From Micropterix aruncella (lineage: Eukaryota; Arthropoda; Insecta; Lepidoptera; Micropterigidae): a DNA stretch of 64,000 nucleotides. A program made the translations under genes and the position numbers. Below, piece after piece: positions 22,340 to 33,798 of this stretch. How positions within the stretch are numbered: position 1 is the first letter of the stretch; the number at the start of each line of letters is the position of its first letter. The stretch spans positions 42,875,601 to 42,939,600 of the forward strand of contig OX155980.1 in NCBI GenBank assembly GCA_944548615.1, written 5' to 3'. Under the pieces are notes generated by a model, which was given only the letters and a program-made list of their open reading frames with translations, searched no databases and was not told the DNA's origin.

Positions 22340-22620
22340 CAGTATTCGCCGAGTAGTAGTAACGCGAGCGGCCATCTTTAGTGAAATAGTCTCTCTCTGC
22401 CCGTTGTCAATTTTGTTTAAAGTATAGCATAGCTCGGGCAATGGAGTCCCCAATGGTGGCTTGTACTTGGTTGTAAATCAGTTTTTGCACGTAATGACTG
22501 AGAGAATGTTCCGCGACTGGGTTTGCGCGTTGGAAGTAAAGAATTGATGCGTTCGCCGCTTCGTCTCGGACCGCGATCGACCTCTCCAGAGGTACAACTG
22601 AATCGTCAGCTTTTATTCTG
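22340..22620. promoter_or_regulatory. Second CpG-rich block, candidate promoter
   Basis: CpG-rich sequence with GCGAGCGGCCATCTTTAG at about 22364, which contains the reverse complement of the AAGATGGC (YY1/Pho-type) promoter motif, then CTCTCTCTGCCCG and a run of CG dinucleotides to about 22590. It is 15.6 kb upstream of rno. No CDS is supported (a 125-codon frame here is Arg/Leu-rich by composition). Confidence 0.35.
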
Positions 22621-23424
22621 TTTACTGAGCATTTTCAGGCGGGTTCGTATTTCTTTTTCTTGCCGAAGCGCATTTTTATTATTGCTTGCGCTGCGTTATT
22701 TGATACCGAGGCGCCGCGCGCATTGTTTATGTTTCTACCGATCCTTCGGCGCTGTTGTCAGAATTTTCGTCGCAATTTACTCACTGATGCTCTTGTTTAT
22801 CGACTTCCGTGTTTTCATCCGATCCCAACACAATTTTTTGCTCATTTCGTATCGTTCGCCACGATTAATACTAACCCGATTCACATATAAGCAGCATTAG
22901 CGTTTTCTTTAAAAATATTGATAGTATTTTGAAAAACATTCTGACATTTTTCCAAGATTTAGGCGTTGCGATCGCGTAATAATGTTAAATAAAGCTGCAT
23001 TGAAGTTAAAACTTATGTTTTATAGCCAAAACATAAGATTTTTGTGTGTGATGTTCTAACAACTAAAAGTAGACCACAGCCGCTATTGCACGCTTATTTT
23101 TTACATTTTTTTGATAGGATAGATAATGGTGCGAAAATATTATTCCCCGTATGCTATAGCATTCTGTCTTTTAGTATTACTTACGATATTGTAGAAATAT
23201 ATTTCTCGACTTTAGTGTTAGTCATGTCCGCCATGGCAGCGTCCCGCGAACAACAATGCGACAATGACCTAAAAACGGGAAAATAAACGGCATCACTGAT
23301 ACCTAAGATCCTTCATTTAGCAAACTACAAACTACTGTAAATATTTAAAAACTTATGCACAGTGGACATGAATATAACTTTTTACTATTAATCAGGTTGG
23401 AGATAATAAAAAATAAAATATAAA
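22621..23424. other. AT-rich intergenic DNA
   Basis: No recognised gene. The 80-codon frame at 23044-23286 has no domain. Confidence 0.3.
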
Positions 23425-23858
23425 CGGAGCTGCAATGGAGTTCACCGACCGGAGTCGTTCACATCATAATATTACATCATATTACACTTCTGGGGGGCTA
23501 GTTGTGGATTCCGGACTAACGACCGGCTGTGGTAGGTTTAGGACAGCTGTCTTGCCACATGTGAGCGTTCACCTTACCACCCATTCACTCCCCCTTCGAA
23601 GCCATAGAATTTGAGATGTGGAAATTGCGGTGTTAGATATTTTTTCTAGAATGGAGTTGATTATTTTTCTGGAGAGACCAAGATCTTTAAAGATGTGAAA
23701 CAGATTTGTCTGGCAGGCCACGAGAGCCGACTTCCACCTCGTTAAGGTGAACAGAGATGCCGTTCCGGGTGATGGCATTCGTGAGATCATGGTATTTATT
23801 TAATTTGTTCTTGTGGTCGTTTGGGAAATTTGATTCCCATGGACCAGTAAATTCTATG
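23425..23858 (-). pseudogene. LINE ORF2 C-terminus and 3' tail, minus strand
   Basis: The minus strand reads EVEVGSRGLPDKSV..LFKDLGLS...ILEKISNTAISTSQILWLRRGSEW (over one frameshift near 23735), then a stop and a 3' UTR with GTGTAATA..ATGATGT words. The VEVG.RGL...LGL...A...S..LW.RR order is the C-terminal end of a non-LTR retrotransposon ORF2 of a clade I cannot name. An inverted copy lies at 25915-26330. Confidence 0.55.
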
Positions 23859-23862
23859 TTAA

Positions 23863-25241
23863 CCCCTCCTCTCGCGAAGTAAAAATTCAGCTATCACTTT
23901 TGCGCGCGACATATTCGCGCGAAAAATCGATGCGAGTCGACGACCTTGATACAAACGACCATAACTTATAAACCACTACACCGATTATAAAAAGAATAAC
24001 TGTAAAATGACCGCATTGAAATTTGAAATATAAAACATTATAACTTTATCTCGTAAAACAATTAATATAATAATGAATAAATATTACAAAATTGGCGAAC
24101 TGAAAAAACTCGCCTATAAAATAATTTCGATTTTTTTGTCACAAAATACGTAAAATATGCAAAAATTGTAAATACAGTTATGTTCTTTATTAAATGCTTT
24201 ACCAAAACCATTTTTTTTTTACTTATTTGCATACAAAAATATTTATTTATTCAGCCAAGAAAAATTTTATGTATTCTCGTAAAAAAAAAATTTTTTTATT
24301 TTTAATTTGTGACTACTTATGGTATTTTTTTATATGAAATTCTTTCAAAATAACTTTATTACTACATCACACTTCTTAGAAATCACACCAGAACTTTGAG
24401 CTTTGTCTGATATTACAGAAAAATCTAAAGTTTTGAGAGTTTGCGTCCAAAACTTAATAATAAACTTTGAATGCTCATAATATAAAATTCGTTAGATTTT
24501 TTTCAATTATATTGTCTCATTATATACTTATTATATGTCTAATAACTAATTACTATACTCCAAAGAGTCACATTTCATCGAAAAACTATGGAAAATCGCA
24601 CTTAATTCTCTCATAGTAATTATCAAAACAAGTTTCTTTGCGCGAGTCATATTAGAAAACAACATATAATGTTAACTTAGGATGTAAATGAAGCAATACC
24701 TATTTTGTTAGTAAATTAAAGCGACATTACGTCATATTTCGCTATATATCGGGATATTTCACAAACATTACAAAATAAACACGGCCATTTTTTCGCGAGG
24801 GGTTTGTCGTCGCCCAAGTCTTTTGTTTAAAAATTCGTGAAAAACAGCAAATGGACTATCTCAAATGACTAATCCTCATTCCGAAACTACTTAAAATGCA
24901 AATTACTCACTGTTCTCCAGTAAATAACACTCAAACAATGCACACACAACATTTTTATCACCCATTTCGCGGAAACGTAAGCGGCCGTGTTGGTTGCCGG
25001 CGGACACTAGCGTTTGACGTCTATGCTCACTTTTTAAATCGTCCTTCGATATTGCCAGACGGAAATCTTGAATTAAAGATATTTTGGCCATATCGTAGTG
25101 CCCTCAGAAAGTATATAGTACGGCGTGTCGAATTGTAAATTGCATTTTTCGCAGCGGCGAGCGTTTGGTCCCGTATAGAACGTTACGGAGTGTTAGGCGG
25201 CCGACATTTGGTCCCCCAGCGGATGTTACGGAGCGACCGGG
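23863..25241. mobile_element. piggyBac-like non-autonomous element, copy 1 (1.38 kb)
   Basis: The left TTAA (23859-23862) is followed by CCCCTC. The right end GAGCGACCGGG is followed by TTAT, a decayed TTAA. It is nearly co-linear with 49345-50750 (shared CTATCACTTTTGCGCGCGAC, GCGACATTACGTCATATTTC, CATTTTTTCGCGAG). No transposase is recognisable; the short frames near 24900-25138 are not conserved between the copies. Confidence 0.75.
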
Positions 25242-25274
25242 TTATGGGCCATCTTCCGAGATAAAGAGTGAAGA

Positions 25275-25914
25275 GTTATATCTGGACGGAGGGTTGTACA
25301 CCAGAGACTTTCAGGGAATTTATACTGCTTAGAGACCGAATTGATTTACAGAATCTAATCTGAAGCTTTCTCGACTATTGAGAAAGGTATTGAAAGTCTT
25401 GGTGTTGAAGACTGAAAAGTTGTTGCAAGTCTTTCGACTAAGAAAAAAACCTTAAACCATGATGGCCCACCAAACCTGCTGTTGAATCGTTTCTCTTGGA
25501 TACAAAAGAGGTTGCGACAAAACGTCCCCACTGACCAATAACGACCGGGCATAGGTCATTGAAAAGCTCTTTTCATGACTGTCATTTGTTACTATGGCGG
25601 GTCAGTCTCAAATCATTGTGGTAAAAAGTTACAGCTAAACACATTTGACTTAAATGGGAGACATTATCACTGTATACTATAATAAGTATGCGAGACTATT
25701 TGCACTGTATACTATAATAAGTATGCGAGATCACAAAAAATACATTAGAATCCATTTAATCCACATACATAACGCATATTAAACAGAAAATTGTCTTGAG
25801 CAAGATTGGAGTCTGAGGGTTGTCTTTCAGATTGGTATCTGGAGATGGATTCGGTCTCTGAGCAGTATCAATTCACTGAAAGTTTCGAATGTACAGTCCT
25901 CCGTCCGGATATAA
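25275..25914. mobile_element. Fold-back element with about 95-bp terminal inverted repeats
   Basis: GTTATATCTGGACGGAGG..TGTACA and GAGACTTTCAGGGAATT.ATACTGC.TAGAGACCGAAT at the left (25275-25370) reappear reverse-complemented at about 25820-25914. The interior is non-coding and includes a doubled CACTGTATACTATAATAAGT at 25667 and 25705. Confidence 0.75.
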
Positions 25915-26335
25915 TTTTTACTTTATTGAAGAATTAACCGTTCCATAGGCATCAAATACCCCAAAAGACCACAAGTACAAATTATATAAATACTATGATC
26001 TCGCAAACGCTGTCACCCGGAACGGCTTCACTGTTCACCTTCATGCGGTGAAAGTTGGCACTCGTGGCCAAGTCTGTTTCATCTCTTAAAATATCATGGT
26101 CTCTCCAGTAAAACAATCTATTTCTCCATAGAACAAAATATCTAAAACTGCAATTTCCACATCTAAAATTCTATGGCTTCAAAGGGGGGAGCGAATGGGT
26201 GAATAGGTGAATGCTCACATGTGGCAAGACAGATTTCTACAGCCGGTATCCACCTCTCACCCCCCATAAGTGTAATAATAGTGTTATGATGGACCCGATT
26301 CCGGTAGCTGAAATCCATGGCAGCCCCGTTTGTAT
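25915..26335 (+). pseudogene. LINE ORF2 C-terminus remnant, plus strand (inverted copy of 23425-23858)
   Basis: The plus strand reads YDLANAVTRNGFTVHL...KVGTRGQ, then after frame breaks KTAISTSKILWLQRG, and a tail CTCACATGTGGCAAGACAG...CCCCCCATAAGTGTAATAAT matching the opposite-strand copy. Several indels and stops; non-functional. Confidence 0.55.
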
Positions 26336-26427
26336 TTTTTATTATTGTACTGAAATGCTGAACGAGAATGCTTTGTCGTCCATATTAGGAGCTAATGGGC
26401 CCTGTTGCAGTTTGGCCACTAAGACCT

Positions 26428-27436
26428 ATGTGTAGGGTTGGCGAAATGCACTGGTCAACACCCATCCGGCGGCCTCCACGCAGAAGTGCGAGCCCGGGTA
26501 GGACTCTGGCCTGCGGGCCAGTTTCCCCTAGGAGTCAACCTTCGTTTGCACACCGTGCGGCGTCAGCCAATCAATTGTGCATTCCGACCGACAGCCGGGG
26601 GAGTCTGGAAACAGTATTGTTTCCTATATAGGGTTGTTAAACCTTAGGGGGTAGTTGTTAACCTACATAGGGGTAGTTGTTAATCTTACGGCAACTGCTC
26701 TTGAAACGACCATTCGGCTACCCGATTCCGGCTGAACAGCGGGGCAAAGGATGCCGTGGTCTGCGATAGATTCGGTAGACACCGTATCACCGCTACCTAA
26801 GGGAGAGGACCGCGCAAGCGACCTCAAACCTGTAACCAATCGGGAGACCGGGGTAATCTGGAAGTAAGTGAGTGTCGGCCCGCTTGTTGATTAACCTGGT
26901 TATCTCGCGGTAAGGTGTTGGTCTCTTACGGGCGAGTGGCTTAACTAGACAGTGAACTGTTTTGTCCCAAGTCTTCTACACTCACCTCGTGCGAGATAGA
27001 TAGTTTAATATTGTTAAAATTTCCTGAGGTGACGGGTTCGCCCGTTGTAGTTGACAGCTCTAGTTGTGTCGTTCATGTATTCAGCCTCTCCACAAAATTT
27101 TCAATAAACAAGGCCGTGTTTAGTCTTAAACCGGTCTATCCACTTGATCATGTAAAACTACTGATCTCTAGCATTTTCGATGTTCTTTACCTTAAGGAAA
27201 GCTAAGGCCTTTGGAAGGCAATTTCAAACTTTACACCAATAAAACCTTTAACCATAATCGATCCATTGAAATCTTTTTTCATAAAATATTTGTAATGTTT
27301 ATTTCCATGCATGTTTATATTACATCTCAACAGTTTGGTCAAGATTGTTTAAGAAATAAATAAATAAAAATGATAATATATAAGTACAAATCTCCTTTTA
27401 TTTTTGGCAAAAATCTCAACTGGCAACCCTACACAT
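26428..27436. mobile_element. 1.0-kb inverted-terminal-repeat element, GC-richer interior
   Basis: TATGTGTAGGGTTGGC at the left and its near reverse complement GGCAACCCTACACATA at the right. The inner TAGGGTTG resembles hAT ends, but no 8-bp duplication is visible. The interior (26440-27000) is CpG-richer than its surroundings with no recognisable protein; the last 300 bases are AT-rich. Confidence 0.5.
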
Positions 27437-27439
27437 AAT

Positions 27440-28590
27440 TGTTTTTGCATGATGATTGCAAAAGACTGAGGACTCTTGGATGGCACGAGCCAACAGCTAA
27501 TACTATACATTTTGCTTAGCATATACCTAATGCTTTCATTATAACTTTAGTATGGGGGTGGATCAATTGCAGATTTTTACAAGTTGACTAGCTGGGGCTG
27601 CTCGACTGGCGTTATAAAACAATCTACATTAGCATCGGTTTATACTGAGCTCAGTACTGGTGGGCTCAGCTCTAAAGTTTCCAATGTTAATACTTACTGT
27701 AGGAGACTATGAGAGTTTTTTTTTTCAATATTAATACAGTGCCATTAATTAAAATGTGTATATAATACACATATATGGGTAAAGCCAAAATTTTTGACAC
27801 TTCTTTTTTTCGCCTGGCGTCATACAAAGAAATATATCACTATTCTATTGAATTTACTATCGATATCATCACTATTATATTAGTTTCTATTAGCTGCCAC
27901 TAAGTGAGCTTTAAAAGTTAGTCTGCAGTCTAGTTTTACATCTAAATATTTAGGAGAGGCATCATCAGAGATTGATCTATTGCATACTCTGACTGGTACA
28001 GTGGTTCTCCTTACTGTCGCATAGTCCTCCAGATATATAGAAAAATGCAAAATAATAGTGCCTTGTCTGTTTGTGAAAACCTAACTGTCTTTCTTCCTGT
28101 CGGCTGGTATATCGCTGGCGCCTATGGTGAAACTGTAACACTGTGAGACGTTGTGAGTGATGACCAGCCAACTTTGGAAACATTGGAGAGAACCTTGGGG
28201 CAATGCGATTGACGATTGACGACCTGCCCAAGATTGGAAAAGAAAGAGACACCGATATGACTTAACTGCTTGTGCAATCTCTTTCCCACACATTGCAATG
28301 CCGTATTGTTACCTTGCTCTTTTCTGTTATGAGTACTTTGTATGCCGCTTGCACTTGTAATAAGCGTCCTATGTACCCATAAAAGCAGTGCTCTACAAGA
28401 TTCACACATATTAATGCATTACGAGTGTCTCGGACATGTAAATGAAGTTAGGATGCATAGAGTAGTATTAGTGACGGTAAAGCATTTCAATGATGTGCCT
28501 TTCAATGATCATTTTTGCATGGTGTAAAAACTGTGCGGCTCAGTATAGTAATGAGTACTTTATAGCTGCGCTGCATTGCCGCGGTGGTTA
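27440..28590. other. Intergenic DNA with unassigned minus-strand open frames
   Basis: Overlapping minus-strand frames at 27977-28409 (61-95 codons) share the same stretch in three frames. I see no domain and do not call a gene, though a decayed coding fragment is possible. Confidence 0.25.
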
Positions 28591-28597
28591 AGCGTAA

Positions 28598-28845
28598 GGC
28601 CTCTTGTCCACACCTGGCTTTTTTTGCCGTGAAATCCTATGGCTTATTCGCCCTATGTAAGCACGGTCGTCAGTTTTTTATGGATCGCTATGGAAGCTTG
28701 TTGACGGACACAGCGACCGCCGCCATGTCTCTCAATAAGCTTCCACAGTGAACCATACAATACTAATGATCGCATGCCTAGACACGGCGAATAAACCATA
28801 GGTTTTCACAGCAAAAAAACATGCGTGGACAAGATGCTTGAGGCC
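28598..28845. mobile_element. Short fold-back MITE, about 65-bp arms
   Basis: AGGCCTCTTGTCCACAC..G and GTGAAATCCTATGGCTTATTCGCC at the left pair with GGCGAATAAACCATAGGTTTTCAC and GTGGACAAGATGCTTGAGGCC at the right. A nested hairpin (GGAAGCTTGTTGA / TCAATAAGCTTCC) is at the centre. No ORF. Confidence 0.75.
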
Positions 28846-28849
28846 GAAC

Positions 28850-30370
28850 AAAGGATGAGCGCACAAATTATGTTTTTTTAATACCTATCGTTCGGTGTAG
28901 ATAATTTACATACCATTATTACATACATATTATTATTAATTAAAAGAAAGAATGAATCAAACAATAATGTAGCATTTTGAGACCGGGTAGGCGTGCTTTT
29001 ACGCCTTTATGCCACTGACTGGAAGGTAAGAGAGGTATTATGGTACTGTTTACATATGGAAGATGTACATAGTTGAGAGGCATCTGTTAATGGAGGGTTT
29101 ACTGGATTGAAATGTTCCGCTGCAGCTTCATAGGATTTTAGGCAGATTGATATTTTAATAGGTCCATAATTTTTTGGATTGGTTATGATGCATGGCGTTA
29201 TTTGGTTCATGGTATTCAGTTGATCCTCCTTTGAGGTTATTTTTTAATGAACAGTTTTGAGGAGATGACCACCACCTGTCTCACTTCTTTCTCTTGGTTG
29301 TATAGCCTTTGTTTAGTTGTTGCGTGTTTGAATGGTCATTGTGAAGGCTTCCTGCTTGGCAATGCTATAATGGGTCTATTATACTCTTCTGTCTTTTGTA
29401 TAATCGGTCTGATAGTTTTTTGTGGTCTACATTATTATAGCCCCTTTGAAAACTAACTGTTTTTGGGTAGATGAAATTGATCAAATCTGGTAGCAAGACA
29501 ATTAAAAAATCAGACAATAATAAATCTGATAATATTAGTATTTAATATTTATAAGGTAGTAAATATATTGTGTATTTTGTAAAATATTTTCCTAATATTA
29601 CTTTATTACTAATCTCTACTAATAAACTTTACTTTTATATGTCAGCTCACTATCTAAAATACGTCGTAAATCCCACATCTAGGTACAGACGTAAGCCTAG
29701 TTAGATGTGTGAAGTGCCTCGCGTTGTATCAATTTGTCGCTGAATGTCATAATCAATTTGTCGTTTTATTTAAATTTAAGTAAACATCATTATTTTTTTC
29801 TAGTAATTGTAATTTTAGTTGAAATATATGTAATATGAAAATAAATGAAATGAAATAGTGCGATGGGGTGGTTCTTCAATTTGTTCAGTCGTTTTTCTTA
29901 TACAACAAAAGAAGGCGTTCAAGTATTAGGTAATACAATTTTTGAAGATTTCTGACCCTCCCTCCCCCCCATGTAAAGCACCATAACGTTTTTCTATACC
30001 CCCCTCCCCCTCCCTAAACGCTACGTAACACCCAAGTGACCATTTTTACCTAAAATTCACAATTATGTTGTACTTATGTACCGGAAAGTCGCTAAAATAC
30101 TGCTATTGTTTTAATCGCGTTAATAATAAATAAAACAAGAGATTTCTAACTCGCAATACATGTGTATATTGGTTATTTTATTTATTCATATTGTTATTTA
30201 ATAAACAATCACACATAACGTATTCGATTCAGAAGTGCCTGTAAAGGGGGGTATTCTTATATATACAAAATGCCATTGCAAATTAATCTCAAATAAAAAA
30301 TCCCATTATCATAAAACTTAGAATAGCATTAGATCATAGTATTAAAGATGAAAGAATACCCTTTTTACCT
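28850..30370. other. AT-rich intergenic DNA
   Basis: A pyrimidine-rich CCCTCCCTCCCCCCC patch lies at about 29957-30015. No recognised gene; frames at 29007-29456 have no domain. Confidence 0.35.
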
Positions 30371-30375
30371 CTTAA

Positions 30376-30591
30376 CCTTTCGGAAGCCAGTCTTTCCATG
30401 CAAAATTTTCGTAGCCCTCGAAAATTTGTTTGTAGAAGGTGTGTGCAAGCATACTAATATATACCGGAGGCTTATTCAATGGCAGGCTTCAATGACAGGT
30501 TTTAGCGCAGTGGAGAGAGAAATAGAGCCGATTATTGCATAAATACGGATAATACGAAAAGCGCCGATCGGCGGGTGTGGCCGCCTAGGGG
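30376..30591. mobile_element. piggyBac-type MITE, copy B
   Basis: The left TTAA (30372-30375) is followed by CCTTTCGGAAGCC. The right end CCTAGGGG is followed by TTTT rather than TTAA. Same family as 6711-6919 with many shared blocks. Confidence 0.7.
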
Positions 30592-30599
30592 TTTTTTAT

Positions 30600-31710
30600 T
30601 GTTCTTTATTTGAAACTTTCAACCTAACTTAAACGAGGAGTCAAGTAAAGAGGGTAGTTTTTCAAAATAAGGTAGTTACGTCTGTCTGGCGATTTTAGTA
30701 ACCGTCAAGCCCACTGTTCAGGTGTATTGTTGCTGATGCCGCCCATATTATGAGTGGTTATTTGTTTGGTTTTTCTTTCACTGTTTCTATAAATTCCTTT
30801 CGGTCGTTATTTCTGTGCCTTTTCTGTTTTTACTAGTGGTGTGTCAGAGATCCGTATCTGCGGATATCCTTAGAATAACAAGATTCTGACCCTTACCCAT
30901 TATTTCCTAAGGGGGTCCTAAACTGATCGAAGGTACCTTTTAGAAGTTCTATAGGTTTGCTTGACTTTACAATATTAATTGTTGAACTCTATTATCCCAT
31001 TCATCCTTGGCTGCAATAGTAGATGTCTCTGCTGACAGCGGAAAATACAGTTTTTCTTTATGAGAATATTTTTAGCACAAATTTTTAATTGCCTTAGGAT
31101 AAACCTTACTTTCTGCCTTTATTTTCCTAATATATAGAAACAAAGTATGGAGAATTTGAATCAGTATTGATAATAGAACACGTAATAAAACTATTGGCAA
31201 AAATATTATTATGAGGAGGAAATCAAATTACTAAGTTTGATTACTAGGTTAGGTATTTTAGGATCGGGGCACAGATTATTCGTATCCTGTTTCAGCCTAA
31301 AGTCTGATAAGGCACACCCGTTGGAGTTTAGCGGGTATGAGGTTACTTCTCAGTAATTGCTTATCATGCAGGAGCCGCCCGACTTGTTCTTTCTCAAATT
31401 CAACTGACCTTCTGCTACTTTTAACAATGTAATCATGTTGCAGAGTAACTTTCTAGCGTTTCTTTTCAATAGACTTCATATTTTAATTGGTTTAATAATT
31501 TCGTTTTATAATTTGTAAACTATTGGTATATTTCTATAGAAAATTTATAATAATACGTTTTGCCATGGAATTCACTGACCGGAAACGAGGTGATCATAAT
31601 ATACTCTATGACAGATTTTACGTCAGAATTTTTTAAAAAATGCGCAGAAAACAGATAAGGATATTTTATAAAAAGGGTAATATATAGTTATAGATAATAT
31701 ATAGTAATAG
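30600..31710. other. Intergenic DNA with a LINE-tail scrap
   Basis: Near 31561-31600, TGCCATGGAATTCACTGACCGGAAACG...ATCATAATAT matches the 3' tail of the LINE at 23425-23470. Otherwise AT-rich and without genes. Confidence 0.35.
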
Positions 31711-31714
31711 TATA

Positions 31715-32980
31715 CAGGCTGGCTGACAAAGAATGTAACAAACCCCACACCGATCCAGCTGTCAAACCAATAATTTCAGAGCACTCAACATTATACCAAT
31801 GACAGTTCATTCTATTATTTACAAGCATATAGAAGCATTTTGGTTTTAGTTTAATATAAAAAAGGAATTCAAACATGATAGTGTGATTACTTTATATTTG
31901 GCTGAAAAATCACAAGTGGCTATTGTTCGAACCTTCCAACACCTAAACATGAATAAATCATATGTGTCTCGTACCATAGCTCGTTACCGTCATACTGGCA
32001 GTGTTACCCGACGCCCTGGAAGTGGACCAAAAAAAAACAGTAACAACACCAGAAATTATTCTTAAAGTGAAGAAGTGAATCGAGCCAAATCCACGCCATA
32101 GCGGAAGACAAATGGCTCGTGGGCCGAACATATCGCGAGAACGGATGCAACATATTTTAAAAAATGAGCTCCATCTAAAGCCGTTAAATTTACAAAAAGC
32201 GCATGAAATTACACCAGCTCAAGAAAAAGTTGGACTCGACAGAGCCAAAGAGTTGTTTCGTTTTGGCGAAATGAATGAGTTGCCGAATTTGGTTTTTTTC
32301 TGACAAGTTACCATTCTTTATTGAACAGCATGTAAACAAACAGAATAGCCAATTTCGAATGACCACCAGAAAGCAAGCGTCGCCAATGGTGATGGTGTGG
32401 GCCGCCGTAACGGCCGATGGCCGCTCTCCGCTCGTATTCATCGACCGTGGGGTCAAAATAAATGCACAAAATTATCGGGAAACTGTCTTAGAGGCAGTAT
32501 TGAAGCCCTGGGCAGACAAACATTTCGGCCGTAGACTTTGGATATTTTAACAGGACTAAGCACCATCGCACAAAGCACACGTCAACCAAGAATAGCTGAA
32601 AAACAACGTTCCGTGCGTCATTTCATCAACACAATGGCCGCCGTATTCACCAGATGCAAACCCGATGGATTTCTCTGTATGGGGTATTTTGCATGAAAAG
32701 ATTAACGCTTAAAAAATACCAAAGTGTTGACCATCTCAAGCAAACGCTTCGGCGAGAATGGGCCAAAATACCGCAAACTTAGTTGCGGGCAGCGTGCGAT
32801 GGCTTTATTGGCCGTTTGAAGACCATAATTTATGCCAAAGGTGGCCTTATTGAACTAAAATGAATTGATTCTAAAATTTAAAGTTGTTTTTGACTATTTT
32901 TATTTTTTTTCAATAAAATTCAACGACAAATAAAGAAAAAATAGCATTTTACTTTGTTGCATTTTTCATCAGGCACCCTG
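31715..32980 (+). mobile_element. Full-length mariner-type element, DD37D class
   Basis: TA duplications flank CAGGCTGGCTGACAAAGAATG... and its reverse complement ...CATTTTTCATCAGGCACCCTG. The about 28-bp terminal repeats match at most positions. Length is 1266 bp, normal for the superfamily. It encodes one decayed transposase on the + strand and is otherwise structurally complete. Confidence 0.88.
31883..32863 (+). pseudogene. DD37D mariner transposase, decayed
   Basis: Frames in order: an N-terminal helix-turn-helix (QVAIVRTFQHLNMNKSYVSR) with the linker R.P.GSGPKK; MARGPNISRERMQHIL; MVMVWAAVTADGRSPLVF; LWIFQQD.APSHKA (second Asp); PPYSPDANPMDFSVWGIL (third Asp); and a C-terminal QTLRREWAKIP...GGLIELK. 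The spacing between the second and third catalytic Asp is 37 residues. At least two frameshifts and several in-frame stops, one directly after the second Asp, make it inactive. DD37D (maT/mori-type) transposases cut and paste at TA sites. Confidence 0.85.
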
Positions 32981-32989
32981 TAAATATGC

Positions 32990-33790
32990 ATTTATTCTCA
33001 TCATTTTATTTTCCAATTTAACTGCTTAATTGAGCTTGCAAAATCGGCTATTTCTACAAAAATAGTAAACTTTGGAACTTTTAATTTGATCCTACCCATA
33101 CCCATACAGCAGGTTTTGCATACCTAGCGAAGATATTATGTGACTACTGCCTCGATATTTATCAAGCTTAATTTCTGTTTTCAGATATAAACGCCTCATA
33201 TCATTGCACTGGTTCATCTTTATAAGTTCATTATGTAGTAAGTATATTTTTTAATTTATATTCTTACTTTAGAATTAGCTTTGTGTTGACTAGATAAACC
33301 ATATATTACGATGCATGCCCAGAAAGTAGGTGTTCTAGGGCTCTCAGGGGCAGAGGTTTTTTTTTTGTTATGTTGGTCACACTGCCTTGTAGACTCAGTA
33401 TACCGAGAGAACAGTAGACGCACTCGAGCAACAGGGCGCTGCGGGGATAGGATGCGATAAAACTGAGCAGAGGGATAAGTCTCGGCGAACGCCTTTGGTT
33501 AGCGTTACACGCGAGCGAAATTTGGCGAATATCTCTAGCATTTGAACATCTGCATCAGTTGAGTAGCATGCATATGGCAGCCATATGCGAGCCCTTAGGA
33601 CTTGTAATGTAGCTTGCTTCGATTTTAATTTTGTTCTAAGAGAAGCTACTGTCTGGTATACTACGGTGTAGGTTAGCTCCCCTCCTTTCCAAGGAGACCA
33701 TGCGGTCAGTACGTTAAGAACTCTAGAGGTGTTATCTCCTTTCGCCAGGTGTGAAATTCGAATAATCATCCGCTATCTGCTGTGAAGGGA
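32990..33790. other. Intergenic DNA between the two mariner elements
   Basis: A 124-codon minus-strand frame (33395-33769) lacks a recognisable domain or homology that I can name. Otherwise nothing supported. Confidence 0.3.
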
Positions 33791-33798
33791 AAATCAAT

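Noticed and set aside
22523..22900. 125-codon plus-strand frame
   Set aside because: Arg/Leu/Phe-rich by composition in a CpG-rich block, with no domain or homology recognised; it is more likely promoter or UTR sequence.
26438..26647. Overlapping frames in the 26.4-kb element as a gene
   Set aside because: Two frames over the same GC-rich stretch, no known domain, no conservation evidence.
27977..28409. Overlapping minus-strand frames
   Set aside because: Three frames across one stretch, no recognisable motif; possible decay product, but not supportable.
33395..33769. 124-codon minus-strand frame
   Set aside because: No recognised domain, start context or splice partner; it is adjacent to transposon debris.
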